A stretch of 64,000 bases of DNA from Blattamonas nauphoetae. Lineage: Eukaryota; Preaxostyla; Oxymonadida. Positions 45,065 to 56,898 of this stretch are shown piece after piece. The position numbers and the translations under genes are program-made. The DNA lies in contig JARBJD010000032.1 in the NCBI GenBank assembly GCA_033064195.1, forward strand, positions 340,069 to 404,068, given 5' to 3'. The number at the start of each line of letters is the position of its first letter. The stretch's first letter is position 1. The notes below the pieces were generated by a model. It was not told where the DNA came from. It saw only the letters and a list, made by a program, of their open reading frames with translations, and searched no databases.

Positions 45065-47565
45065 GACCCAACCCGTGTATAATGGGAAAACTCGTGATCA
45101 CGAAGGGCAATTCGGTTAACGCAACTTAACTCGAGATACCTTGTGAAAACCGAATAAACAGCAGAAAAACCGAATAAACCACACTTCACTCGAGTTCTCA
45201 CCCCATAACATTTTTTTCAGGTTGATCTTGACAAACTTTCGTCGAATTGATTCATTTCATCGTGTTTCCTCATTTATAACTTGTCATTAGTACGAAAAGA
45301 AACAAATTATTGAAGAAAAACTCTTTTAAAAAATTCGAAGTCGATCCGACCCTTATATCGAAATTTTTCCAAAATTCTCACTATAACCGTCGGCGACGCC
45401 CCTACGTATTTGAATTGAACTTACCTCAAGTAGGTTCTGTGTCATCTCGATGTAAGTCGCTCTTGCTTGGATATTGGTTCCCCTCTCGCTGTCCGCAGAC
45501 ATCATTCATGGAACTTGGGTCGGGTAGGATTTCATGGGCTCGCGCTAATATGGTCCTCCCCAAGTGTCGAAGTGAATGTCAGTCGCCAGGAAACAGAATG
45601 AGGATGCCCAGAATGTGGGCCTAACAGCAAGACGTTGTCTAAAGAATTAGACACAGAAAACAAATCAAATATTTCTAAAAAAACATGAAAAACAAGAATG
45701 TGGGAGTTTTTATCATTTATGACAGTTTAAGACTCTTCAACGTCGTTTTGAGAACATTTTCAACAAAATTGAGAAAAAGTAAGTGTGTGTTGTGAATTGT
45801 GATGAATATTTTAGTCAGAATCTGAAATATCAAAGACTCCATCGAATCCTGTTGTTCTTGGATCATAATCATTCTCAAAGTCCTCAATCTCGGCTTGATG
45901 TTTTCGATAGAGTTGTTTTCTCCGTGGAATTCGTGATTCTTTTCTTGAAGAGGCCGAAAGAGCCCTCTCATGAAAATCGTCTGGAAGTCGGTAATTGTGT
46001 CCTTTTCGAGGTGAATATTGGTTAACCAGCACGCATTTTTGAAGTCTTGCGTGATATGTTTGACGCCAGCAGTGTATTTCCCTCCCATTCGAAGCCACAG
46101 CCATTTGAGTCTTCCGAAGAATCTCTCCACTTGAACTCTGTCAGACGCAATTCTCACATTGAGTTCATTCTGTTCTTCTTCGTTTGTTCTTTCTTTTTTT
46201 CTTCTGTTCGGACGATTGAATCGAAGAGTTGGAAAATCTCCGAGATATCCCATGTCGCCTTGAATTCCCCATTTTGGGTCGTTGTCTTGTGGATAGAGCT
46301 CTTTCTCCTGGTCTGTCTTGTTCAGATATTGTTCGATCGGTTGGAGAGTCTTTTGGAGTAGAGCAACATCGTGGATTGAGCCAGCAACACAATCAGAAAC
46401 GAAGAGCGCTTTGTAGGGTGGTTTGGCTTCAACACACACTTGAGCCTTCATCGCATAACAATAATGATGACCTTCCCAAAGTACTTTCTTATCTTCAAAA
46501 ATCCGTCAATGGTCTGGGGACAACAATTGTTGTTGCATCAATATAAAGCGCGGTGAAAGGGAAATTGGCTTGAAAATTTGGAGTTGGGCGAGGCGGGACA
46601 GAATATCGTTCCTGAAGGACAGTGAACAGGAGAGGGCGAATGTGTAGAATTGCTTTAGATGCGAGATTTGGACTGATTCCCAATGCCGATGCCAGTCGAT
46701 TGATTTTAACTGTTGAGCTCAACCATTCAAGATAAACGACTAATTCATCTTTGAGAGTGAGTTTCCCTTTGGTCCTGGATGATTGTATTCTGGACAATTC
46801 GATTGGATGAGAGCGGAGAGATGAAGAAGAGTGTCTTTCTCCAATCTGAGTTGTTTCCACAAGTTTGCATCGTCATACTTCGACCAAATGATTCCTCCAC
46901 TTTCTGGAATTGGCACAATTGGTTTTGCTGACAGAAAGACTTGTCTTTGTTTGTTTTTGAGTTCTCCAAGAGACGCAATGGAAGTTGAAGATTCTCGCTT
47001 TTGAGGCCTGATAGTGGGCGAAGCTGACCGAATATCAACAGATGATCGTGACGATTGTGAAGATTGAGGTGTTGAAAAAGTGATCTCGAATCTGTCAACG
47101 AGTTTTGTGATGAGAAGGGAGAATTGATGGTGAAACTTGGGGACGGGAATCCAATGAAACTTCCAGCAGAGGGTCGTAATCTTCAAAGAGAAAGAACAAA
47201 ATATCAAAATAAAAGCTCACACTGGAATGGTGTTTGTGGAGTTCCAGGTTTGAGAATGATCTGTGAATGTTGTGGTGACGGTGTCACATTTTCGTCCCTC
47301 AAATCTTGACTATCCATCTTTTTCACCTAATATGATCAGAAATCAGTTGAAAAGAAGTGATAATATCAACTTTTTCAGATGTTCTTTTTTTCTCAAAAAA
47401 CAGTTATGGGAAGGAACTCGAGTGAAATGTGTCAATTCGGTTGTGAACGTGTGCAACTCGGTTTTCAAGAGTTATCTCGAGTTAACCATGAATAACTCGA
47501 GTGTCCACAGTCTTACTCAATTGTTTCATTTTTCTCGAGATTACCCATAAAACTCGGGTTGGGTC
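45065..47565 (-). mobile_element. 2.5-kb TIR DNA transposon with DDE_4-type transposase, degenerate
   Basis: The ends GACCCAACCC and GGGTTGGGTC are exactly inverted and flanked by TA on both sides (45063-45064 and 47566-47567). Looser inverted similarity continues inward about 150 bp, with repeated ACTCGAG and AACTCGAGATA motifs. The minus-strand transposase remains are described separately. HTH_Tnp_4 plus DDE_Tnp_4 architecture and a 2-bp target duplication suggest the ISL2EU/Harbinger-related group; this is inferred from memory of those families. Diverged ends and a broken gene suggest it is older than the MULE. Confidence 0.75.
45717..47313 (-). pseudogene. DDE_Tnp_4-type transposase, frameshifted
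   Basis: A possible first exon (47313-47211, starting MDSQDLRDENVTPSPQ) may splice with a 43-nt intron into the frames that follow. Recognisable parts: an HTH region KLTLKDELVVYLEWLSST..INRLASALGIS (about 46750-46650), the first Asp block ALYIDATTIVVPRP (about 46520), then GSIHDVALLQ, GDMGYLGDF and NVRIASDRVQVERFFGRLK (about 46400-46100), the catalytic Asp/Glu region. Two one-base frame changes are visible: near 46770 (around CCAAAGGGAAA) and near 46490 (in the T run after CCATTGACGGA). The enzyme would not be made whole, so the element is unlikely to be autonomous now. Confidence 0.75.
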
Positions 47566-48117
47566 TAATTTTTGAAGTCATAAAAATCTTCGGTCCGGAT
47601 CGATGTCCCACATCGTTCTAGTTCTCAGACTCAATTCACCATCATATTGTACAAAACCATTGGAACTTAAGTTTCTGAAGAAATGATGCGTGAAATACTA
47701 TTGTTATGATCACGAATGAAGAGGTGAATTGATCGGCCCAATCGTATCTCCTGGAATGTGTGGAAACTTCAATATCGGGAAAATCCAAGGTCTGACATTC
47801 AGCTACATTTTTTTATTCGATAAGTGTGTGATATTTGAACCATTCTGTCGTGAAAGGCCGAGCGACAGCGACGATTTCGATGATGAAGATCAGAACAGGT
47901 GGTTGATAGGTTTCGTTGAGTTTATTGTTCACTGATTCGTGTTCGGAAGTGGACTCGAAAGTCTGCAGGGATTTCTACCATTTTGGAGCAAGTCTGGGAA
48001 TCGGTGCAAAAGAAGAAGTCGGATTTAAGATTGACGCGATGGGATGGCGAATTGGACCATTTGGTGGTCTAAGCCATATTCTAATCTTGGAGAGCCGAAA
48101 GATGTTTACCATGACAT
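47566..48117. other. Intergenic, possible weak plus-strand frames
   Basis: Two plus-strand frames (47729-47935 and 47916-48149) contain acidic and glycine-rich stretches such as SDSDDFDDEDQN and GASLGIGAKEEVGFK. They could be exons of a small gene, but I found no convincing junction and no family. Confidence 0.25.
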
Positions 48118-48577
48118 TCAAAGCCAAAGTTGATATGAATCGCACATAACATGATTGCTGATCTTCTGTTCCTTCAGAGGCAAAACAGGTGGTGGGAGGT
48201 GTTGTTCAGACTTCTTCTTGAATCTGTCTTCAATAAAAGGCGAGTTGTTGAAGAGTGTGACTGGATATGGGCTTGGGATGGTCCCACTTTCATCTTCATC
48301 AGCAGAGCGACGATGGCCTGTTCGATTGTCACACTGTCCAGTGGATAGTGGAGAGGTACGATGCGTCTGGCGACTCTTCGATATCATCCGCCTCTGAGAG
48401 AAGACTGAGCTGCTGGAAGGAGTGACGTTTTGTTTCAGTCCATTCACTGAGTGTTTCAATGTGATCTTCGGATTGTGAATCTGCATGGGACAGAAGCTGA
48501 ACGATAAACTGTCCGTTGGCAACCGAATGGTTGGTGGTTAGCTCGTTCTGAGGATTTCGAGTGGTGGTTTTCGGCAA
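48118..48577 (-). CDS. Small minus-strand gene, unknown
   Basis: The frame from ATG at 48577 (MPKTTTRNPQNEL) is polar and normal in composition, with IETLSEWTETKRHSFQQLS. Its unspliced stop is at 48329. An overlapping frame continues GHRRSADEDESGTIPSPYP to 48118 and looks equally protein-like, so an intron near 48356-48310 is possible. Neither version matches a family I know. Confidence 0.3.
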
Positions 48578-50092
48578 GATGGGGGAATTGCGAGGGGAAG
48601 AAGTATATAGTGACGGTGAGACAATTAGTGTCTATGTGGCAATATAATGTCCTTTCTTGGTTTTGGATAAATTCTTGACTGTGGTTGAGGGGATTGAGTA
48701 TTCGACTTTATTTCCTTCGGTGTTTTGCACTCAGAATAGGATGCGCTTGGAATCTTCACATATGCTTGATACAAATGGAGAAATCTCGTTCTGAGACTGG
48801 TCCCTTCGAGACATCTTTTAATATTGCACCTGTCAATCTTTTGAAGCTGAAAACTTAGAGTAGGTCAGTATCTGGGTTAACAATTCGACAATCTTGTTTT
48901 AGATGCCAAATATAGATGATCTGATTTGAAAAGGACGCGTAAAATAATACGACAAAGAGCAAAAAACAGGTCATGGGTAGTTCTGCTCAAACTCACCTAT
49001 TCTCGCTTTGGGATAATGAATAAGGTGTTTAAATTTAGCTATCTGTTTTCTTATTACCAATTATTCACCCGTCTTTTGTTCACCAATGTCACTCATCTCA
49101 CATTTCTTCGTCTCGCCATCCTTCTTCCTTTTCATAGCTTAACAGACTGTCTCAACCATCATGGCTGGATTAATCCGACTCAAAACGAATCATTGTATTC
49201 GACATCTCCACATCGTTACACATCAAGTTTGCTTTATCACAGTCACAGCCATGATCTTGATCACCTCTCCACTAGTCCATCAGAATCACTTGCATGTCAT
49301 CCTCAGCGACACCCCTCCTTCAACACTCTACCTATATCTCACTTTTCGCCACAACTGACTTCTGAAACATCTTTTTTCGTCTTATCTTCACCGTTCTGAT
49401 GATTTCGATAGATTACACTGGTTTCAACCCGTTCACGTCCAATCGAGACAAATCCGCTCGTTTCTTTGGTGAGGACAATCGTCAACAATCCTGCCTACTT
49501 TCATTCATTCATTCATTCATTCATTCATTCATTCCTTATCTTCCCATTTGCACTGCACAACTTCTCACCTCCTGGAGACGTTCTTATACGTACTCTCGAC
49601 TACTTACATGGAAATATGCCGTAGATCTTATTCGGTCCTTTCCCTTTCAAAGTATTTGCGAACCGAACCTTCGCCTCGTTGATCCATCGCTTTTTCAGTC
49701 ATCTATGAAATTACCCTCGATAAATCTTCATACGCTCCTCGGCACTCTTTCGCAGGTTGGAAAAGGGAGTGTTGAGTTCTTACAAGTTTGCTTCGTGACC
49801 AACGATGAGCGCTGAAACTACAACACTGATTCAGATACATCCCAACCTGATCGAATTTCACACTCTCTTCCTGGCCCCCTCAACATCCCTCGAGGGAATA
49901 TTTCTTCACTATCCTAAAACCATTCATCATGCCGAAAGGTTAATCTCCAAAACCAAACCCATTTCAACCAGCATCAGCTCTTAACCTCCCATTCGAGCAG
50001 CCTGTCTCCCGAGTGGCCTCTGAACTCATCCACCCCCTGCATGGTTTAACAGACATCTCTCTCCTGAACACTTTCCTTCAAACACACCAATA
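48578..50092. other. Gene-poor stretch with a CATT microsatellite
   Basis: Plus-strand frames at 48926-49399 and 49399-49815 are open but carry no recognisable domain. The segment GFNPFTSNRDKSARFFGEDN looks protein-like and may be a fragment of a decayed gene. A (CATT)n run occupies about 49501-49533. Confidence 0.3.
49501..49533 (+). repeat. (CATT)n microsatellite
   Basis: About eight uninterrupted CATT tetranucleotides. Confidence 0.95.
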
Positions 50093-50093
50093 A

Positions 50094-50305
50094 TGGGCGA
50101 TGGACGCCTCTCTCCCCGTACGCTGGCCACCCTCCTCCACTCGCTTGTCGAGCTGAAAAAGGATGCTCTTCCTCTGGAGAAGGACAAACAACGCGCTCTC
50201 GGTGATCTTGCAAAGGATATGGAATCGCCTGCCAGTCTCCAACCGTTCTTCACTGAGAACCGGGCCGACATAAACAAACTTCACGTCTGTTTCCCAAATC
50301 CGTAG
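50094..50305 (+). CDS. Short reading frame, possibly a gene fragment
   Basis: ATG at 50094 gives about 70 residues: MGDGRLSPRTLATLL, then a charged helix-like part and LQPFFTENRADINKLH. Composition is protein-like. Downstream (50341-50493) another short frame starting MILFNERNGTDTSNCD could be part of the same, broken gene. No family recognised. Confidence 0.3.
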
Positions 50306-50937
50306 GAGAAAGTTTTGGAGGGGTGAGGCCTCGATACACCATGATTCTATTTAACGAGCGGAATGGGACAGACACTTCGAACTGTGATGAGACAACGCTG
50401 GCTGAAGATGTGTTCAACCGAACCCTGCCCGGCGTGACTGGACAGGTTGATCGTCAGATGCAGGAGAAGGACGCGACATTCCCGGTGTCTTAGACCGCCC
50501 AGCAGGAATGATCCAGTAACTGATTATTCATTTCGATCCGATCTGAACGTTTTGATTCAATTAATGGGTGCGATCTGTCTAAAACACATTTTCTACTCAC
50601 GCATCACGTAGGAATTTCCATGATCACACTCATACTAAGAAATCTCCTCTGTACACAATCTTATGCAGAAATCAATGCCAACAATACAGTCAACTCCAAC
50701 TAAACAATATCGGACTCCTCCGGTCTATCGAAGTGCCAGCCCAAGTTGTTCGATGTTGGTAGTACATCAGAATGTTTTTTCAGATATGAAAAGACGTTAC
50801 ACTCACAGAGAAGGCGATAAAATTTAGACATGAGAGGAAAAGGATTGACTGACAAAAGTTTGGAAAGTAATTTGAAGCGAACACTCGAACATCAATTCTG
50901 ATGCACGATATGGTTAGGTTTTGGACATTACCTTGCT
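50306..50937. other. Intergenic
   Basis: Apart from the short frame at about 50341-50493, I see nothing until the 30-bp minisatellite. Confidence 0.35.
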
Positions 50938-50945
50938 GGAAGGTA

Positions 50946-51878
50946 AGAAGATGAACAGAGCAATGCAGGATGGCGCGAAGATGAACAGAACAATGCAGGA
51001 TGGCGCGAAGACGAACAGAACATTGCAGGATGGCGCGAAGACGAGCAGAACAATGCAAGATGGCGCGAAGACGAACAGAACAAAGCAGGATGGCGCGAAG
51101 ATGAACAGAACATTGCAGGATGGCGCGAAGACGAACAGAACAATGCAGGATGGCGCGAAGATGAACAGAACATTGCAGGATGGCGCGAAGATGAACAGAA
51201 CATTGCAGGATGGCGCGAAGACGAACAGAACAATGCAGGATGGCGCGAAGACGAACAGAACAATGCAGGATGGCGCGAAGATGAACAGAACAATGCAGGA
51301 TGGCGCGAAGACGAACAGAACAATGCAAGATGGCGCGAAGATGAACAGAACATTGCAGGATGGCGCGAAGACGAACAGAACAATGCAGGATGGCGCGAAG
51401 ATGAACAGAACATTGCAGGATGGCGCGAAGATGAACAGAACATTGCAGGATGGCGCGAAGACGAACAGAACAATGCAGGATGGCGCGAAGACGAACAGAA
51501 CAATGCAGGATGGCGCGAAGATGAACAGAACAATGCAGGATGGCGCGAAGACGAACAGAACAATGCAAGATGGCGCGAAGATGAACAGAACATTGCAGGA
51601 TGGCGCGAAGACGAACAGAACATTGCAGGATGGCGCGAAGACGAACAGAACAATGCAGGATGGCGCGAAGATGAACAGAACATTGCAGGATGGCGCGAAG
51701 ATGAACAGAACAATGCAGGATGGCGCGAAGACGAACAGAACATTGCAGGATGGCGCGAAGACGAACAGAACATTGCAGGATGGCGCGAAGACGAACAGAA
51801 CAATGCAGGATGGCGCGAAGATGAACAGAACATTGCAGGATGGCGCGAAGATGAACAGAACAATGCAGGATGGCGCGA
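50946..51878 (+). repeat. 30-bp minisatellite, about 31 units
   Basis: The unit is GATGGCGCGAAG followed by AYGAACAGAACAWTGCAG. Units differ at only a few positions: ATG/ACG, CAT/CAA, and an occasional CAAGA for CAGGA. Because 30 is divisible by three and no unit carries a stop in most frames, long open frames appear on both strands; I do not call these genes. Confidence 0.95.
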
Positions 51879-52078
51879 ACATCCGAAAATCGTGCCACCG
51901 ATACTCCTCCGGCCTCACGTTGTTGTTTAAGGAGTAATTTAGAGGAACTCTGAGCTTTAAGCCACTTCCAACTCGTTTTCCGTCGTACCCATCTCTCTCG
52001 ACCCTCGCCAACCAGGCCACGCGACCCTCCCCCAACTCACGCCAACCGACTCTCCCCCTACCATACAGCCGCCCGTCT

Positions 52079-52285
52079 CCCTCCACTCAAGCTAGCCGCC
52101 CGCCTCCCTCCACTCAAGCAAGCCACCCGCCTCCCTCCACTCAAGCTGGCCACCCGCCTCCCTCCATTCAAGCAAGCCACCCGCCTCCCTCCACTCAAGC
52201 AAGCCACCCGACTCCCTCCACTCAAGCAAGCCACCCGTCTCCCTCCACTCAAGCAAGCCACCCACCTCCCTCCACTCAAGCAAGC
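52079..52285 (+). repeat. 27-bp minisatellite, about 7-8 units
   Basis: The unit contains AAGCCACCCGCCTCCCTCCA and ends CTCAAGC. It passes directly into the 23-bp array and shares the TCCCTC(C)ACTC core with it. Confidence 0.9.
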
Positions 52286-53713
52286 CGACTTCCCTCACTC
52301 CAGCCAGCCGACCTCCCTCACTCCAGCCAGCCGACCTCCCTCACTCAGGCCAGCCGACCTCCCTCACTCCAGCCAGCCGACTTCCCTCACTCCAGCCAGC
52401 CGACCTCCCTCACTCCAGCCAGCCGACCTCCCTCACTCCAGCCAGCCGACTTCCCTCACTCCAGCCAGCCGACCTCCCTCACTCCAGCCAGCCGACTTCC
52501 CTCACTCCAGCCAGCCGACTTCCCTCACTCCAGCCAGTCGACTTCCCTCACTCAGGCCAGCCGACTTCCCTCACTCCAGCCAGCCGACTTCCCTCACTCA
52601 GGCCAGCCGACTTCCCTCACTCCAGCCAGCCGACTTCCCTCACTCAGGCCAGCCGACCTCCCTCACTCCAGCCAGCCGACTTCCCTCACTCCAGCCAGTC
52701 GACTTCCCTCACTCCAGCCAGCCGACTTCCCTCACTCCAGCCAGCCGACTTCCCTCACTCCAGCCAGCCGACTTCCCTCACTCAGGCCAGCCGACTTCCC
52801 TCACTCCAGCCAGTCGACTTCCCTCACTCAGGCCAGCCGACCTCCCTCACTCCAGCCAGCCGACTTCCCTCACTCCAGCCAGCCGACTTCCCTCACTCCA
52901 GCCAGCCGACTTCCCTCACTCCAGCCAGCCGACTTCCCTCACTCCAGCCAGCCGACTTCCCTCACTCAGGCCAGCCGACTTCCCTCACTCCAGCCAGCCG
53001 ACTTCCCTCACTCAGGCCAGCCGACCTCCCTCACTCCAGCCAGCCGACTTCCCTCACTCCAGCCAGCCGACCTCCCTCACTCAGGCCAGCCGACCTCCCT
53101 CACTCCAGCCAGCCGACTTCCCTCACTCCAGCCAGCCGACCTCCCTCACTCAGGCCAGCCGACTTCCCTCACTCCAGCCAGCCGACCTCCCTCACTCCAG
53201 CCAGCCGACCTCCCTCACTCCAGCCAGCCGACTTCCCTCACTCCAGCCAGCCGACCTCCCTCACTCCAGCCAGCCGACCTCCCTCACTCCAGCCAGCCGA
53301 CTTCCCTCACTCCAGCCAGCCGACCTCCCTCACTCCAGCCAGCCGACTTCCCTCACTCCAGCCAGTCGACTTCCCTCACTCAGGCCAGCCGACTTCCCTC
53401 ACTCCAGCCAGCCGACTTCCCTCACTCAGGCCAGCCGACTTCCCTCACTCCAGCCAGCCGACTTCCCTCACTCAGGCCAGCCGACCTCCCTCACTCCAGC
53501 CAGCCGACTTCCCTCACTCCAGCCAGCCGACCTCCCTCACTCAGGCCAGCCGACTTCCCTCACTCCAGCCAGCCGACCTCCCTCACTCAGGCCAGCCGAC
53601 TTCCCTCACTCCAGCCAGCCGACCTCCCTCACTCAGGCCAGCCGACTTCCCTCACTCCAGCCAGCCGACCTCCCTCACTCCAGCCAGCCGACTTCCCTCA
53701 CTCCAGCCAGCCG
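52283..53713 (+). repeat. 23-bp minisatellite, about 62 units
   Basis: The unit is CCGACYTCCCTCACTC followed by CAGCCAG or AGGCCAG. The variants CTT/CCT and CCAGCC/AGGCC are interspersed. With a 23-bp period no frame stays meaningful. Confidence 0.95.
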
Positions 53714-53815
53714 ACCGCCCCCACTCCCCTCCTCACGATCTCCCCCACTCCCCTCCTCACGTTCTCCCCCACTCCCCTCCTCACGATCTCCCCCCTCCCC
53801 TCCTAACGATCTCTC
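53713..53815 (+). repeat. Short C-rich array, unit about 25 bp
   Basis: Three to four units of CCCCACTCCCCTCCTCACGA plus TCTCC, the last ones diverging. Confidence 0.85.
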
Positions 53816-53910
53816 TTCTCTCACCACTCCAACTATCAACCTGCATCTGACTTTTTGACGTCAATCTTGATGAGCGTCACTGTTTTGTACTAAATTTTGA
53901 ATCTATGATA

Positions 53911-54966
53911 GACATGGGACATAATTCAATTTCGGGACATAATTCCCTCTTTGAGCGATCTATTGACAATTAAGGTCTAATATTTGTGAAAATAATTCGT
54001 GAACTGGTCTGTTCACGCCACAAAAGTCAACGGAAAGGAAAAATTGTCTTGAAGTGGAGAAAGGAGGATCAACGTCTGATCTTCCCACAATCAATGTGAC
54101 AAAATCTCCGTTCTCCGAAAAAAGTCATATCCCAGTCCTTCTCACCTTCCACGTCTCAGATGACATGGCACAAACCTAATAACAAGAGTCCGAAAAAATT
54201 GAGAAACCCAATAATGGATGGGATCAAACATCCAAAATACCCCCTTGCCCGCTCAAAAATCCCCATTCAAGGATCCTGTCTTAAAGATTAACGCACTCAC
54301 GGACAATGACCTGATGGTCACTGCAGTGCAATCCCGGTATGCTTTCCACCAATCAAAGCTCAATTCGCTCTTTTATGGAATGCAATTGTTGCTTCATTTT
54401 TCTTGCATGGATCTGTCTCTCTCCTTCATCACTCATTCTCTTCCTCTTTTCCTCATTTTTCAGTGTTTGTCGGTCAAACTTTATTGATTCAACAAATTAG
54501 ACGAACAGTTTGGTCACTCCACCAATCAGTTCAGATCCAGCATATTTCCCGTGTTTTTCAGGTTTGCTCTCATTTTTATTCCTTACTTTTCATTCTCTTC
54601 ACATTTTTAGGCAGATGCATGGATTTCATGTTGTTAATACGATGATCCATGACACAGGAGGAGATCTCTGCAATAAGATGGCGGAGAAACGTCACTCAGA
54701 CTTCGGTCATATCACTTGTATTTCACTACTGTTTGTATTGATGATTTTTTTGGGTAATGTGATGTAATGATCAGTTCTGAAAAATGGAGAGACCCATCAT
54801 AAAGTGGAAAAAGGATCGAGAATTTGGACCATCTCCAATTTAGTTCATACTTAGTGAGGATGTGTAATAGGCTCCCTACAACCTGTAATTCACTCTCCAA
54901 CAGAAATTGATTCTTATTTAGGTAGAAAAGCGAATTATGTCTCCAAATTGTTTTGTGTCCCACATC
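53911..54966 (+). mobile_element. 1056-bp TA-flanked TIR element, copy 2
   Basis: TA flanks both ends (53909-53910 and 54967-54968). It is nearly identical to 38967-40021, inverted. Plus-strand frames include one starting with ATG at 54218 (MGSNIQNTPLPAQKSPF). Pyrimidine-rich tracts ending in CAG or TAG (to 54463 and about 54610) look like short introns. A further block reads GQTLLIQQIRRTVWSLHQSV. No transposase motif is seen. The near identity shows both copies inserted or duplicated recently. Confidence 0.85.
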
Positions 54967-56116
54967 TATGAAGTTTCCCCAACACATTTTTCGTCAATAT
55001 GAGTGAAGTCAACAATAAGAGAGATGAAAAGGATCTATTAAGGTTTCTTGTTTATTTCAACGATTTCTCAGTTTTTCTGATCATTTTTCACCAATTGGGT
55101 TGTTTCAAACTAAAATCAGGAGTAGACCACTCCACACACACCTCCACCTCACAGCAGCCTCCACCTCCCACTCAACTGTCTCACCACAATCGCTGGGAAA
55201 CGATGGCTGGGCCCAGGACCTGCAAGTACCTGAGGCGCGACCTCAAGTACAGGAAGGCCATCGTCTAGCCTCGTCAATGACCATATGGGTTGAAATTTTT
55301 GACATCAGAGATCGTAACGGAAAAAGTTCGAGTGACATTTCGATTTTCGAATATCCTTTAATCCTTCACAAATTCACATTGTTTACATTTCTAAATGAAG
55401 ATTCCGGACGTTCTGATCTGCAAATTTGTTCAGTCTCGGGATGTGGTCTGATCCAACCATAATCGTATCTTTTTATGACATTTTCTTACGGGGCCGTTTT
55501 TTCGATTTCAAAAGTTGTCGAATACATCGTTGTCAAGAATGAATGAGTTCTCAATAGTCTTTTTTATGATTATGCTCTCTATTTCGTCATCTCAAATCGA
55601 TACGTTTTATTGGCCCGAAAGACAACTTAGTCATGAGTTATGTGCACAGTTTTAGAAAAAATGTTCATGGAACCAATACAGTGAAATGGATTCACGAGAA
55701 AGATGCACACTTCCAGTTTGGAGCTTCTGAAGTTGGAAATGTGTGGGTGTGGAGAATTGACTTGACGACGATCTCCCACTCGTCCTGCCGTAGCTGCTCA
55801 GCGTCTAATCTCGTCTGCGTGTGTTGTGGTTTGATATCGACGAGATCTGCCTCAAGAGTCCCACTTTCGTCCTTTGCTTTGGATACAGCTTCGCACAAGT
55901 CAAAATGAACTCTACCCGACACAGCCATTCCAATTCATCAGCCATCCCCATTCCCTTCACCTCGGGCAGCTCAAGAAGAGAGTGGCGTGTGAAAGAGATA
56001 AGGCGAGCGAGAGAGTGGCGGTTTACGGTCTGAACTGTCGTGACTGAATGACAGTCAAAACGAGCCAACGACCACTCCACACAATCAATGATAATGTCTT
56101 GTTCTGCCTCCGTTCT
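54967..56116. other. Intergenic, only weak frames
   Basis: Frames at 54999-55268 and 55633-55908 (plus) and 55692-55928 (minus; SKAKDESGTLEADLVDIK) are open but unrecognised. The minus-strand one is the most protein-like and may be a fragment. Confidence 0.25.
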
Positions 56117-56898
56117 CTATTTAGCGTGAGTTGGGATCTTCATGTTCTTCTTTGGTTTAGATGAAGGTATCTGTTTGTTCTGATGTGAGTTCAGGACAGG
56201 TAGGATCGCTGGAAGCAGATTGGACAGGTTATTGAGGGGATGATATGGCTGGGTGTCTGAGTCGATGGTCGTTTCTTTAGTGTCTTCATTTCTCGTCAAT
56301 TGATCATTTTCCTCCTTCAATTCTGTTTTCGCTTCCTTCACTAGTGTTTTCTCTTTCTCTTCTTGTGCTTTGTTTGTTTCTGCGATTGTGTCTCCATATG
56401 AATCCCAATCTCTCGGGATCTTTTCATTTTGTGATTCCTCTTGAATGTCCGATAGTGGTTCTGAGATAGTTCCTGCTTCAAGATGTGGTTGATGTGCTTC
56501 TGGTGGTTCTAGTGTTTCGGATCTGTCCTGTACTTCTACAGTTTTTCTCTTCTCAACTTCCTCTTCCTTGTCCTCTTTATCCTTCTTCTTTCCAGTTGGT
56601 TTGGTTCATTCCGATTTCCTTGACTGTTTTGTGTTCTTGTTCTATCCAGTGAACCATCCCAATACTCTGCATTGCCCGATTTTCGTGCATTCATCCTTCT
56701 GAGTCTTCCTTCCGACTTTTGGTGGTGGTGGAAGGGCCTCCTCCTCTTTCTCCATGTTTGATAGCAGTTGAGTGGGTTGTGAATATGTGCAGGGTGCTTA
56801 GGCAGCTTGGGAGGTTGGTCGGTGGTTGACGGTGGATACTTGGTAAATAGTGAGATCTGGTTCCCCATTCCACCAAGGATCTCGTTTGAGATTGTCAA
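56117..56898 (-). CDS. Charged, probably coiled-coil protein of unknown function (model uncertain)
   Basis: The downstream part (about 56575-56117) is one open frame rich in Glu, Lys and Gln: KDKEDKEEEVEKRKTVEVQ, then EPPEAHQPHLEAGTISEPL, then ending SSKPKKNMKIPTHAK. The upstream part (56898-56600; MTISNEILGGMGNQISLF, then PPSTTDQPPKLPKHPAH) is in another frame. Either a small intron or a frame change lies near 56600-56640. The protein appears disordered. No catalytic motif or family. Confidence 0.4.

Noticed and set aside
50780-52086. Several overlapping frames of 300-390 codons on both strands
   Set aside because: They are produced by the 30-bp minisatellite, whose period is divisible by three; composition is purely repetitive and flanks are not protein-like.
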